A stretch of 39,581 nt of DNA from Opitutus sp. GAS368 (lineage in GTDB: Bacteria; Verrucomicrobiota; Verrucomicrobiia; Opitutales; Opitutaceae), in contig CAMDOO010000025.1 of assembly GCA_945903545.1 (NCBI GenBank), forward strand, positions 1 to 39,581. The letters run 5' to 3'. The position numbers were made by a program, and so were the translations under genes. The notes below the pieces were generated by a model, which saw nothing but the letters and a program-made list of their open reading frames with translations, was not told the origin of the DNA and ran no database searches. Of the stretch, positions 33,509 through 39,581 are shown one piece after another. The first letter of the stretch is position 1. Every line of letters starts with the position of its first letter.

Positions 33509-34159
33509 ATGCACTTCGACAACCTCCAGCCCGGTCTTTCCGCTCCCGTCCCCCGCGCCGACGATGATGACGACGAGGACGAGGGCGAAGGCGACGTGGT
33601 CGCCAAACGCGCCCCGGTCGCCATGCTGGTGCAGAAGAAGTTTCTGGAGCAACGGAAGCTCTTCCTCTGGGGCGCCGTCACCGACGAGACCGCCAAGGAC
33701 CTGGTGGAAAAGTTGCTCTACCTCGAGTCCGTCGCCCCCGGGAAGGAAATCACCTTCTACATGAACACCCCCGGCGGCTCCATCACCGCCGGCATGGCCG
33801 TCTACGACACGCTGAAGCTGATCACCTCGCCGGTCACCATCGTCGTCACCGGCATGGCCGCCTCCATGGGCTCGATCCTGCTCTGCGCCGCCCCCAAGGG
33901 CCGCCGCCTCATCTACCCGCACGCCCGGGTGCTGATCCACCAGCCGCTCATTTCCGGCCGTATGGTCGGGCCGGCGACCGACATCAATATTCAGGCCAAG
34001 GAAATGGAAAAGCTCCGCGCCGAGCTGAACCAGATCCTCGCGACGGCCTCCGGCCAGCCACTGGAGCGGGTCAACCGCGACACCGACCGCGATTTCTACC
34101 TCACCGCCCCCGAGGCCATCGCCTACGGCTTGGCCGACCGGATCGTGGACAAGGTCTGA
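33509..34159 (+). CDS. clpP: ATP-dependent Clp protease proteolytic subunit
   Basis: ATG 33509 gives 216 residues. The triad is Ser119 (GMAASMGSILL), His144 (LIHQPL) and Asp195 (RDTDRD). The spacing matches E. coli ClpP save for two extra residues after the His. The N-terminus carries an acidic stretch (DDDDDEDEGEGD, about residues 18-29) not found in most ClpP proteins; it may be removed or may affect docking of the ATPase ring. No clpX or tig gene is adjacent, so the partner is elsewhere. A weaker upstream in-frame ATG (33398) would run into the divergent gap and is less likely. Confidence 0.93.
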   Translation: MHFDNLQPGLSAPVPRADDDDDEDEGEGDVVAKRAPVAMLVQKKFLEQRKLFLWGAVTDETAKDLVEKLLYLESVAPGKEITFYMNTPGGSITAGMAVYDTLKLITSPVTIVVTGMAASMGSILLCAAPKGRRLIYPHARVLIHQPLISGRMVGPATDINIQAKEMEKLRAELNQILATASGQPLERVNRDTDRDFYLTAPEAIAYGLADRIVDKV

Positions 34160-34174
34160 CGCGACGGCGGAGCG

Positions 34175-34243
34175 AATTTGAAATCTGAAATTTGAAATCG
34201 CCCGGGCCGGCGCGAATGCGCCGCGGATTTCAGATTTCAGATC
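34175..34243. repeat. Facing heptamer arrays (AATTTGA / GATTTCA)
   Basis: The left arm (34175-34199) has units AATTTGA, AATCTGA, AATTTGA; the right arm (34226-34243) has two GATTTCA units. AAATCTGAAAT (34181-34191) and ATTTCAGATTT (34227-34237) pair perfectly. It lies between the convergent clpP and TIGR03790-like genes. Confidence 0.95.
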
Positions 34244-34263
34244 GCCCGGCGCTAGCGCCGGGC
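34244..34263. terminator. Perfect 20-bp palindrome centred on a stop codon
   Basis: GCCCGGCGCTAGCGCCGGGC reads the same on both strands, and the TAG stop of the minus-strand gene (34254-34252) lies in its centre. It adjoins the heptamer arms and probably ends transcription from one or both sides. Confidence 0.75.
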
Positions 34264-35817
34264 CTCCTGCTCGAACAGTGCCGCGAGATCCGCGGGCAGC
34301 CCGGGTGATCCAAGCATCCGGCGGTACAGCTCCCCCGCAGCATCGGGCGCGCCCAGAGCCGACAGTTTTTGCGCCGCCGCCCGGATCGTGCCCCATTCGC
34401 CCACCGTCAGTTCGGGCCCGCGCCCAAGCACGGTCAGGGCCGCAACCGCCCCGGCGCTGTCACCCGCCTGTTCGAGTTTCTTGGCCAGCGCCAAGGCCAG
34501 CGGCACCGAAGCCCGTGCCGCGAACTCGCGGCGGAGCAAGGCCAGCGCCTCGGTCTCGTTACCCAAGGTCTCCAAGCGGTGCACTTGGCGGATGACCAGA
34601 TAGGGAAACCGGTCGGCCGGCAGCTGCGGGCGTCGCGCGAGTTGTTCGTCCAGCGTGACTGCGAACGGCCGGTAGAGCGGGTCGCCGATCGCGATGGTCT
34701 GCCAGCTTAGGGCCGGCTGGGCCGCAAACACGGCGTCGCCAAACGTCCCGCCGGCCCGCAGCACCGCCAGCAGGAGCCGCGGGTCGTGCGTCAGCTCCAG
34801 AAAGGGCTCAAAGACATTGCCCACCACGGCCGTGGCTCCGCGCGCCACCAGCGGTCCGACCCACGCCTCGCCCGCGGAGCGCAGGGTCGGGGCCGAGTGG
34901 CTGTGGATGTGCATCGCTACGGCGCCGGCGGGGAAACGAAAGCCTCCGACCGCCATCGGCCCGTCCAAGGTCGTCGAATACCAGCCGAAATAGAGCACCG
35001 GCGCATCGAAGCGATCGGCCGCCTCGAACGTGCCAGGGGCGCGGTTCACCTCGGTGTCAATACCCAGCCCGGCCAGGGTGCCCGCAACCTCGGTCAACCA
35101 GCGATCGCCCTCGGGATACGGTCCGCCGATATCGACATAGGCCCGGCCCAGCAGGCCCGTGCGCTCCCCCTCGATTGCGTGGTCGACCAGGCCCCGGGCC
35201 GCCGCCGCATCCGGTCCGTCCAGGCGCGAGACCTTGATCACCTGCGCAAGATCGGCCGCGGCCGGGTTCGTCTTGCGGAAAAGCGGGTTCGGCAGGAACG
35301 CGCTGATGGCCGGGTCGTCCTGCGCGAGCGTGGCCAGCTCGGAGTCGACCGAGGCCTGGTTGGTGCGCATCCGTTCATTGCCTGCAATCATTGGCGTCTC
35401 CACGAGGCGCACGGGGTCGTCGGAGAGGCGCAGGGGCACGCCGCGGCAAAGGACCAGATACGAGATCCGGTGCCCGTTCGCGACGATCCGCTTCCGGCCC
35501 GCCGCATCCAGCCGGGCCGACGCCACCGCGTCGATCCAGCCCCGCCGGATCAACTCGTCCTGCAGGGGCTGCCAGACCGATTCGACAAACGCCGTCCACG
35601 AGATCGTCTCCTCCGCCGGGAGCGGGAGCGCGATCACGTTGGCGGGCGGAATCTCGCGCCGCATCGCGTAGTACCGCGCCAGCTGCACCGACTCAGGCTG
35701 CGACGCATTGGCGAGGATGATCACCCGAGCCGCAGGGTTGTCGGCCGCGGCGGCGTAGAGGGAGGAGCCGGCTAGGAATGCAAGCGTGAGCAGACCCAGC
35801 AGCAGACGCGGGCCCAT
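34252..35817 (-). CDS. TIGR03790-family secreted protein
   Basis: ATG 35817 gives 521 residues; a longer open frame upstream overlaps crcB and is discarded. A signal peptide (LLLGLLTLAFLAGSSLYA) is followed by RVIILANASQPESVQLARYYAMRREIP, ISYLVLCRGVPLRL and the later GATAVVGNVFEP region, which match the TIGR03790 family of uncharacterised proteins common in Verrucomicrobiota, Planctomycetota and Acidobacteriota. The last about 120 residues contain TPR-like helices (EQAGDSAGAVAALTVL). Periplasmic or surface location is likely; function unknown. It is upstream-adjacent to crcB on the same strand with a 161-bp gap. Confidence 0.85.
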   Translation of the reverse strand: MGPRLLLGLLTLAFLAGSSLYAAAADNPAARVIILANASQPESVQLARYYAMRREIPPANVIALPLPAEETISWTAFVESVWQPLQDELIRRGWIDAVASARLDAAGRKRIVANGHRISYLVLCRGVPLRLSDDPVRLVETPMIAGNERMRTNQASVDSELATLAQDDPAISAFLPNPLFRKTNPAAADLAQVIKVSRLDGPDAAAARGLVDHAIEGERTGLLGRAYVDIGGPYPEGDRWLTEVAGTLAGLGIDTEVNRAPGTFEAADRFDAPVLYFGWYSTTLDGPMAVGGFRFPAGAVAMHIHSHSAPTLRSAGEAWVGPLVARGATAVVGNVFEPFLELTHDPRLLLAVLRAGGTFGDAVFAAQPALSWQTIAIGDPLYRPFAVTLDEQLARRPQLPADRFPYLVIRQVHRLETLGNETEALALLRREFAARASVPLALALAKKLEQAGDSAGAVAALTVLGRGPELTVGEWGTIRAAAQKLSALGAPDAAGELYRRMLGSPGLPADLAALFEQEARR

Positions 35818-35860
35818 CGGGAAGAAACCCGGTTGTTTCTCCGCCGGCTCGGCGAAGCCG

Positions 35861-35967
35861 GGTAGGGCTGGGTCGAAGACCCCCTCGACCTGCTCGGGGC
35901 CTTGAGCCTGTCGAAACGGCCGTCCGCGATGACTCGTGCCCGGCCGCCTCGTCGAGGCAGCCCTACC
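35861..35967. repeat. GGTAGGGCTG/CAGCCCTACC inverted repeat
   Basis: GGTAGGGCTG (35861-35870) and CAGCCCTACC (35958-35967) are exact 10-bp inverted arms about 87 bp apart. Between them are GGTCGA/TCGACC words and, on the minus strand, TTTCGACAGGCTCAAG. The GGTAGGG ends are shared with the element at 16797-16871. Confidence 0.88.
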
Positions 35968-35978
35968 TTCGATCCGTT

Positions 35979-36344
35979 TCATCGCCCAAGCCGCCAACCT
36001 GCCCACGTGGCGAGCAGGCAGAGCCCCACCGAGAGCAGGATGTGGGCGGCCGCGGCCAGCCAGCGGCCGGTCTGCATCTGCTCGAATGTCTGCCAGCTGA
36101 ACGAGGAGAAGGTCGTGAAACCACCGCAGATCCCCACCACCGCGAAGCTGTAGGTGCGCGCGCCCCAGTTGCCCGCGACGCCCGGCTTGGCCATCAGCCA
36201 TCCGATCAGGAGCGAGCCGGTGATATTGATCAGGATCGTCGCCCAAGGCAGGCGACCGGCCGGGATCGCCCAATTCCCGAGGGCCCGGACCACCGAACCG
36301 AGCGCGCCGCCCACGGCGATCCAGAGGAGTGCCGCGGGGCTCAT
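35979..36344 (-). CDS. crcB: Fluoride ion channel CrcB/Fluc
   Basis: This codes for 121 residues with four hydrophobic segments. Signature blocks: GGALGSVVRALGNW, NITGSLLIGWLM and GGFTTFSSFSWQTFE, with the conserved asparagine, the TTFSSF phenylalanine box and the central Ser/Thr. Dual-topology dimers export fluoride across the inner membrane. Its start overlaps the stop of the S1/P1-like gene by 4 bp, so the two are cotranscribed. I looked for a fluoride riboswitch before that operon and did not find a convincing one. Confidence 0.95.
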   Translation of the reverse strand: MSPAALLWIAVGGALGSVVRALGNWAIPAGRLPWATILINITGSLLIGWLMAKPGVAGNWGARTYSFAVVGICGGFTTFSSFSWQTFEQMQTGRWLAAAAHILLSVGLCLLATWAGWRLGR

Positions 36345-37411
36345 GGGGCCTTCGGCGCCGGGGCGGACTTGGCGGCCTCACGCGCTTGCCGGCCCAGCAG
36401 CGAGCTGCGCAGGAACGTATCCGGCGGGGCCGCCCGCCACGCGGTCAGCCACAGGTCGCCCAGCAGCTGCCCGCCCTTCAGCATCTGGGCGCGGATAAAC
36501 TCGCGTCCCTCGGGGGCCGGGGGCTGGTTGTTGTTCGTCAGCTTCCCCTCCTTCTCCATCTGGTAGAGCGGCTCGACCAGTTTGTTTTGCTCGAGCAGGA
36601 AATGCATCACGGCGACAAACATCGGGTCGCGGCCGTCGGCCTGCGGCGCGAGCTGGATCGGCTTCGCCGGCACCACGCGCGGCATGATCTCGGCGATCGA
36701 CATCCCGGCCTTGTTGAAGAAACCGCTGTCGATCCATGAGTGCAGGCCCGTCCAGGTCGTGTAGCCCTTGGGGTTGTCGCCCGTCCAGCCGTTGTAGCGG
36801 AACGTGGTGTGGAGCGGCTGCGAGGCGTCACCGACGTAGTGCCCCATCACCCCCATGTAATAGACCACGTTGGCCTGCGCGTTGGCGAGTTCCTCGGGCG
36901 TGCCAAGCTCCTCGAAGACCTTGAGGTAGGAAAAGGCGGACTTCAGCCGGAGGTAGTCCTCCGAGATCCGCCAGGGCAGGAATCCCTCCCACTGGGCGGT
37001 CTGGTTCGCATTCCGGGCCGGGTCGATCACGGGGAAACGATCCGCGTGCGTCTTCCGGCCCGCGGCGAAGTCCACCGCGAAGTTGAGCCGGAACGATGAC
37101 ACCGTGGCGGGATCGAGGCCGGCGTCGGCCAGCTTCTCGATGTCGAGGAAATGATCCTCCCAACTGCCACCGGACTGACGCATCGCGCCATCCTCGACGT
37201 TGCGGAAGCGGTCGCCCTCACCGGAGAGAAATGCGATGCGCTCGGCGTTGGGCGCCGTCTTCACGAACGCGGGAAACTCAGCCGGCAGGCTCGCGAGCGC
37301 GAGCTGGTTCACAATGCGGTGGCCGGCATTGTAATCCCAGGCCTGCAGCGTGACGGGCCAGAGGAAGCCGGTCGCGAGCAGGAGAAGGCAGGGAAAACGG
37401 GGAATCTTCAT
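36341..37411 (-). CDS. Secreted S1/P1 nuclease-like (zinc-dependent phosphoesterase) protein
   Basis: ATG 37411 gives 356 residues. The 24-residue signal peptide ends in LQA, leaving Trp25 as the first mature residue; in S1/P1 nucleases and related zinc phospholipases C the N-terminal Trp binds the trinuclear zinc cluster. His31 (WDYNAGHRIV), a later DHFLDIE block and MGHYVGDASQPLHTTF match the family metal sites. The protein should be periplasmic and cleave phosphodiesters, either nucleic acid or phospholipid. It is somewhat longer than typical S1/P1 enzymes, with a C-terminal extension. It precedes crcB with an ATGA overlap, an odd pairing with no clear logic. Confidence 0.82.
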   Translation of the reverse strand: MKIPRFPCLLLLATGFLWPVTLQAWDYNAGHRIVNQLALASLPAEFPAFVKTAPNAERIAFLSGEGDRFRNVEDGAMRQSGGSWEDHFLDIEKLADAGLDPATVSSFRLNFAVDFAAGRKTHADRFPVIDPARNANQTAQWEGFLPWRISEDYLRLKSAFSYLKVFEELGTPEELANAQANVVYYMGVMGHYVGDASQPLHTTFRYNGWTGDNPKGYTTWTGLHSWIDSGFFNKAGMSIAEIMPRVVPAKPIQLAPQADGRDPMFVAVMHFLLEQNKLVEPLYQMEKEGKLTNNNQPPAPEGREFIRAQMLKGGQLLGDLWLTAWRAAPPDTFLRSSLLGRQAREAAKSAPAPKAP

Positions 37412-37592
37412 GGGGGCGGATGGGACGCGGATCGCGTGCCAACCTCGCATGCTTTTGGCAGTGAGGAAAGCCGAAGATTGGGGATCCGGCGTCACGATTG
37501 GTCGTCGAGGAGCGAAGGGAGGGCGGACATGCATGTCCGCCGCGATGACGCCAAACCCGGCGGAGCAGACATCTCCGCCCGACCCACCCTGC
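37412..37592. repeat. Intergenic gap with two GGCGGA hairpins
   Basis: GGCGGACATGCATGTCCGCC (37522-37541) is a perfect 20-bp palindrome. GGCGGAG (37559-37565) faces CTCCGCC (37573-37579) around a 7-base loop CAGACAT. The two share the GGCGGA and GACAT words. They lie just after the amidase stop on the minus strand and probably form its terminator. The rest of the gap should carry the promoter of the nuclease-like/crcB pair, not identified. Confidence 0.85.
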
Positions 37593-38672
37593 TCACCGCT
37601 CGCTGCGCAGGCCCTTGATGGTCTTGGCGTATGCGTCGATGCCGGCGGCCATCGCGGCGGCGATCTGGTCGCGGTACTCGGGCGTGGCGACCTTGCGCGC
37701 TTCGCTGGGATTCGAGAGGAAGGCCGATTCCACCAGGACCCCGGGGCAGTCCAGTGACCGCAGCGCTCCCCAGTGGCCGGTCTTTTGTCCACGGTCCGTC
37801 GTCTTGAGCCCGGCCACGAGCTGCTTCTGCAACGCGTGCGCCAGGAGCGAGCTCCAGGCATCGTGCTGGTTCACGGGCGCGGACTTGGTCTCGATATTGT
37901 CCTCACCCGACGACCATGCGTCCGTCGAGCGCTGGCCCGCCGGCGTGAAGACATGGATTTCCGGTCCGCCGGTGGCGGCGATTTTTTCCGCCGAGTTGCT
38001 GGCGGGATCCAGCGAGTTGAAGTGGATGCTGACGAACAGGTCGGCGCCGACCGCGACCGCCACGTCGGAACGATCCCGCAGCTCCAGCCTGCGGTCCTCG
38101 GTCCGCGTCAGAACCACCCGGTAACCCACGCCCTCGAGCAGGCGCTTGAGCCGGTTCGCGACATCCAGCGTGAGAACCTTCTCACTCAAATCGCCCTGGG
38201 TCTTGCCCGAGTCCGCCCCGCCGTGGCCGGGATCGAGCACGATCACCTGCGGCACGGGCGGGAGGGGGCCGGCGTCGCCCGCGCTGAGGATGCCGCGCAG
38301 CGTGCGCTCGTAGTCGGTCACGCTGAGAAAGAGGTTGCTGCCGCGGGTGACGACCTTGTTGCCGAGGTGCAGCCACAGCCCGTCGACCAGCAGCTTGCGC
38401 CCGTCACCCTCAAGGACGAACTCCAGCTTGGGTCCCTTGCCCGTAAGCGTGTAATTCTTCCGCCCCGCGGCCCAGGCGCCCTTCAGGCCGAGGTACTTCG
38501 CGAGGTCGGCCAGGTTGTAATAGGCGACCTTGTCGATGGTCGTGGTGCTGAAGCGCACGGGGCGCGTCGGCGCCACGCGCACAACCTGGGCGGACAGGCC
38601 CGCCGGCGGCAAAATACTGGCCACGGAGGCGGCGGCCAGCAGCACCGCAAGGAATCTGGCCGGCCGCGACAT
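37593..38672 (-). CDS. N-acetylmuramoyl-L-alanine amidase (Amidase_3)
   Basis: ATG 38672 gives 359 residues. The signal peptide runs to about LSAQ (residue 29). Residues about 40-125 resemble the copper-amine-oxidase-like N-terminal module found in cell-wall enzymes (YYNLADLAKYLGLKG, then LFLSVTDYERTL). The catalytic domain has VLDPGHGGADSG, a conserved glutamate in LSEKVLTLD, SIHFNS and the final glutamate in VLVESAFLSN, the zinc and catalytic residues of AmiC-like enzymes. It cuts the amide bond between muramic acid and the stem peptide, in cell separation or wall turnover. It starts 11 bp after infC, in the same operon. Confidence 0.93.
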   Translation of the reverse strand: MSRPARFLAVLLAAASVASILPPAGLSAQVVRVAPTRPVRFSTTTIDKVAYYNLADLAKYLGLKGAWAAGRKNYTLTGKGPKLEFVLEGDGRKLLVDGLWLHLGNKVVTRGSNLFLSVTDYERTLRGILSAGDAGPLPPVPQVIVLDPGHGGADSGKTQGDLSEKVLTLDVANRLKRLLEGVGYRVVLTRTEDRRLELRDRSDVAVAVGADLFVSIHFNSLDPASNSAEKIAATGGPEIHVFTPAGQRSTDAWSSGEDNIETKSAPVNQHDAWSSLLAHALQKQLVAGLKTTDRGQKTGHWGALRSLDCPGVLVESAFLSNPSEARKVATPEYRDQIAAAMAAGIDAYAKTIKGLRSER

Positions 38673-38683
38673 GGGAAAGCGCC

Positions 38684-39361
38684 TTAGGTGCCCTTCTCGT
38701 CCTGATCGTCCTCGGATTCCGTGTCCGGACCGTCGTCCTCCGGAAGCTCGGCATCCGGCTCGTGGTGAAACTTTGGCTTCCGCTTGTTCACCGGGTTCGG
38801 CGTCAGCATCACGTTGATCTGCTTGCCAAGCAGCTTGGGCTCGGAATCGGGGTGGCCCATGCCGGCGAGCTCGTCGAGGCCGCGCTTGATCACGGCGAAG
38901 CCGATCTCGGTGTGCGCGAGCTCGCGGCCGCGGAACTTGAGGCGGAGCTTCACCTTGTTGCCGTGCGCGAGGAACTGCTCCGCATGGCGGAGCTTCGTCA
39001 TGAAGTCGTTGTCGGCGATGCGGGCGGTGAACTCGATCTCCTTGATCCGGCTGCCCGTGGTCTTCGAGTGGCTCTGCTTCTTCTGCTCCTCGTAGACGTA
39101 CTTGCCGAAGTCCATGATGCGGCACACCGGCGGCGTCGCGTTGGGGGCCACCTCGACGAGGTCGAGGCCGTTCTCCAAGGCGAGGTTCACGGCCTTGGGC
39201 GTGTCGAGCACGCCGAGTTGCTTGCCTTCGGGCGAGATCACCCGGACCTGCGGAACCTTGATGCGATGGTTGCGGCGGATGGCCGCGAACGGGTCGTTGT
39301 TACGACGCTGAAAGTAACCGGTGCGGTTGCCGCCGCCGGCGGAAGGAAACGAATTGGCCAT
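38684..39361 (-). CDS. infC: Translation initiation factor IF-3
   Basis: ATG 39361 gives 225 residues; an in-frame TTG directly before it is possible. The N-domain has RVISPEGKQLGVLDTPKAV and PPVCRIMDFGKYVYE, the C-domain KIxE-type blocks (RIKEIEFTARIADND) and KVKLRLKFRGRE, all standard IF-3. There are about 25 extra residues at the N-terminus and an acidic tail of about 30 residues (from HHEPDAELPEDD) at the C-terminus, which E. coli IF-3 lacks. It is followed by an amidase gene rather than the usual rpmI-rplT. The rare AUU start used in enterobacteria is not needed here. Confidence 0.96.
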   Translation of the reverse strand: MANSFPSAGGGNRTGYFQRRNNDPFAAIRRNHRIKVPQVRVISPEGKQLGVLDTPKAVNLALENGLDLVEVAPNATPPVCRIMDFGKYVYEEQKKQSHSKTTGSRIKEIEFTARIADNDFMTKLRHAEQFLAHGNKVKLRLKFRGRELAHTEIGFAVIKRGLDELAGMGHPDSEPKLLGKQINVMLTPNPVNKRKPKFHHEPDAELPEDDGPDTESEDDQDEKGT

Positions 39362-39439
39362 CAATAATTATTCTCAGTCAGGTCAGATGCTTAAGCGCGC
39401 GGAATGTCGCGGGGGTGCCCGGGGAAGACAACACCAATT

Positions 39440-39563
39440 TGGCGGCATATCGGCCGCCAGTTGAAGTTGAAGGGTAAAAGTTGAAGAAACGACCCACCGA
39501 ACCCCAATGGGTTCCAGAGATCCTTGGACTGGCCTTCAGCTTTCACCTTCAGCTTCAACTGAG
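39440..39563. repeat. Inverted-repeat element (CAGTTGAAG word) upstream of infC
   Basis: CAGTTGAAG (39458-39466) faces CTTCAACTG (39553-39561); both arms hold further AGTTGA/CTTCAGC units. A small hairpin TGGCGGC (39440-39446) with GCCGCCA (39453-39459) adjoins the left arm. It occupies most of the upstream gap; it may be the end of a gene outside the window or the infC leader. The AAGTTGA family is shared with 9961, 11137 and 14736. Confidence 0.88.
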
Positions 39564-39581
39564 TTTCAGCGTCTGACGGCC

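Noticed and set aside
28534-33764. Long open frames opposite sufB, sufD and the CotH-like gene (28534-29922 minus, 30059-31363 minus, 31815-33764 plus)
   Set aside because: The sense genes are well-matched families; the antisense translations show no motifs.
37427-37442. Possible sigma-54 promoter on the minus strand (TTGGCACGCGATCCGC)
   Set aside because: The -24 part matches well, but the -12 part is poor and the site would leave almost no leader before the ATG at 37411.
37412-37592. Fluoride riboswitch before the nuclease-like/crcB pair
   Set aside because: I could not find the conserved pseudoknot sequence by eye; a covariance-model search would settle it.

Overview
The window is a GC-rich (clearly above 60 percent by eye) bacterial chromosome segment, densely coding, with no rRNA, tRNA, phage or plasmid genes seen. 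Gene content (SUF cluster led by a Fur-like regulator, a TIGR03790-type secreted protein, CotH-like protein, infC followed by an amidase, YfhO-like membrane proteins) and the style of the intergenic DNA suggest a member of Verrucomicrobiota, most likely Opitutaceae-like. That assignment is inference from recognition, not a database result.

Layout. (1) Positions 1-16.8 kb: a surface-glycan cluster. It has two tandem YfhO-like membrane proteins, a GT2 glycosyltransferase, two tandem paralogous polytopic membrane proteins (the first frameshifted at a 10-bp tandem repeat), two nucleotide-sugar epimerases of the CDP-paratose 2-epimerase type, a second GT2, a convergent GT-C-like membrane protein, and a dTDP-rhamnose block: a reductase resembling the plant bifunctional epimerase/reductase, then rmlB and rmlA, with no rmlC in view. 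(2) 16.9-21 kb: housekeeping genes: TPR membrane protein, XerC/D recombinase, IF-1, TadA, a lipoprotein FKBP isomerase, and a four-helix-bundle (23S IVP-like) gene framed by inverted heptamer arrays. (3) 21.2-26.7 kb: Mn-type superoxide dismutase, thioredoxin reductase, then an overlapping signalling/secretion unit (receiver-histidine kinase, stand-alone receiver, small unknown protein, GspE/PilB ATPase). (4) 26.8-31.8 kb: a Fur-family regulator without the usual CxxC motif, preceded by two facing Fur-type boxes, followed by sufC, sufB, sufD and sufT; no cysteine desulfurase is present. (5) 31.9-39.4 kb: CotH-like secreted protein, ClpP, TIGR03790 protein, a CrcB/S1-P1-nuclease-like pair with a 4-bp overlap, N-acetylmuramoyl-L-alanine amidase and IF-3.

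The most unusual property is in the gaps between genes. Almost every intergenic gap carries a short-period repeat (mostly 7-bp units, some 6-8, 10 or 12) or an inverted repeat, often as two facing arms, and the repeated word differs from gap to gap: GTGACNN, AAATTTG/AAATCTC, AAGTTGA, AGTCAGG, CCTATAGGG and others. At least eight genes have their stop codon inside such a repeat or palindrome, one array lies inside the sufD reading frame, and a comparable 10-bp array breaks a membrane-protein gene. These elements look like combined terminators/hairpins that grow by slippage or are copied between loci; this is the best candidate here for an under-described system.
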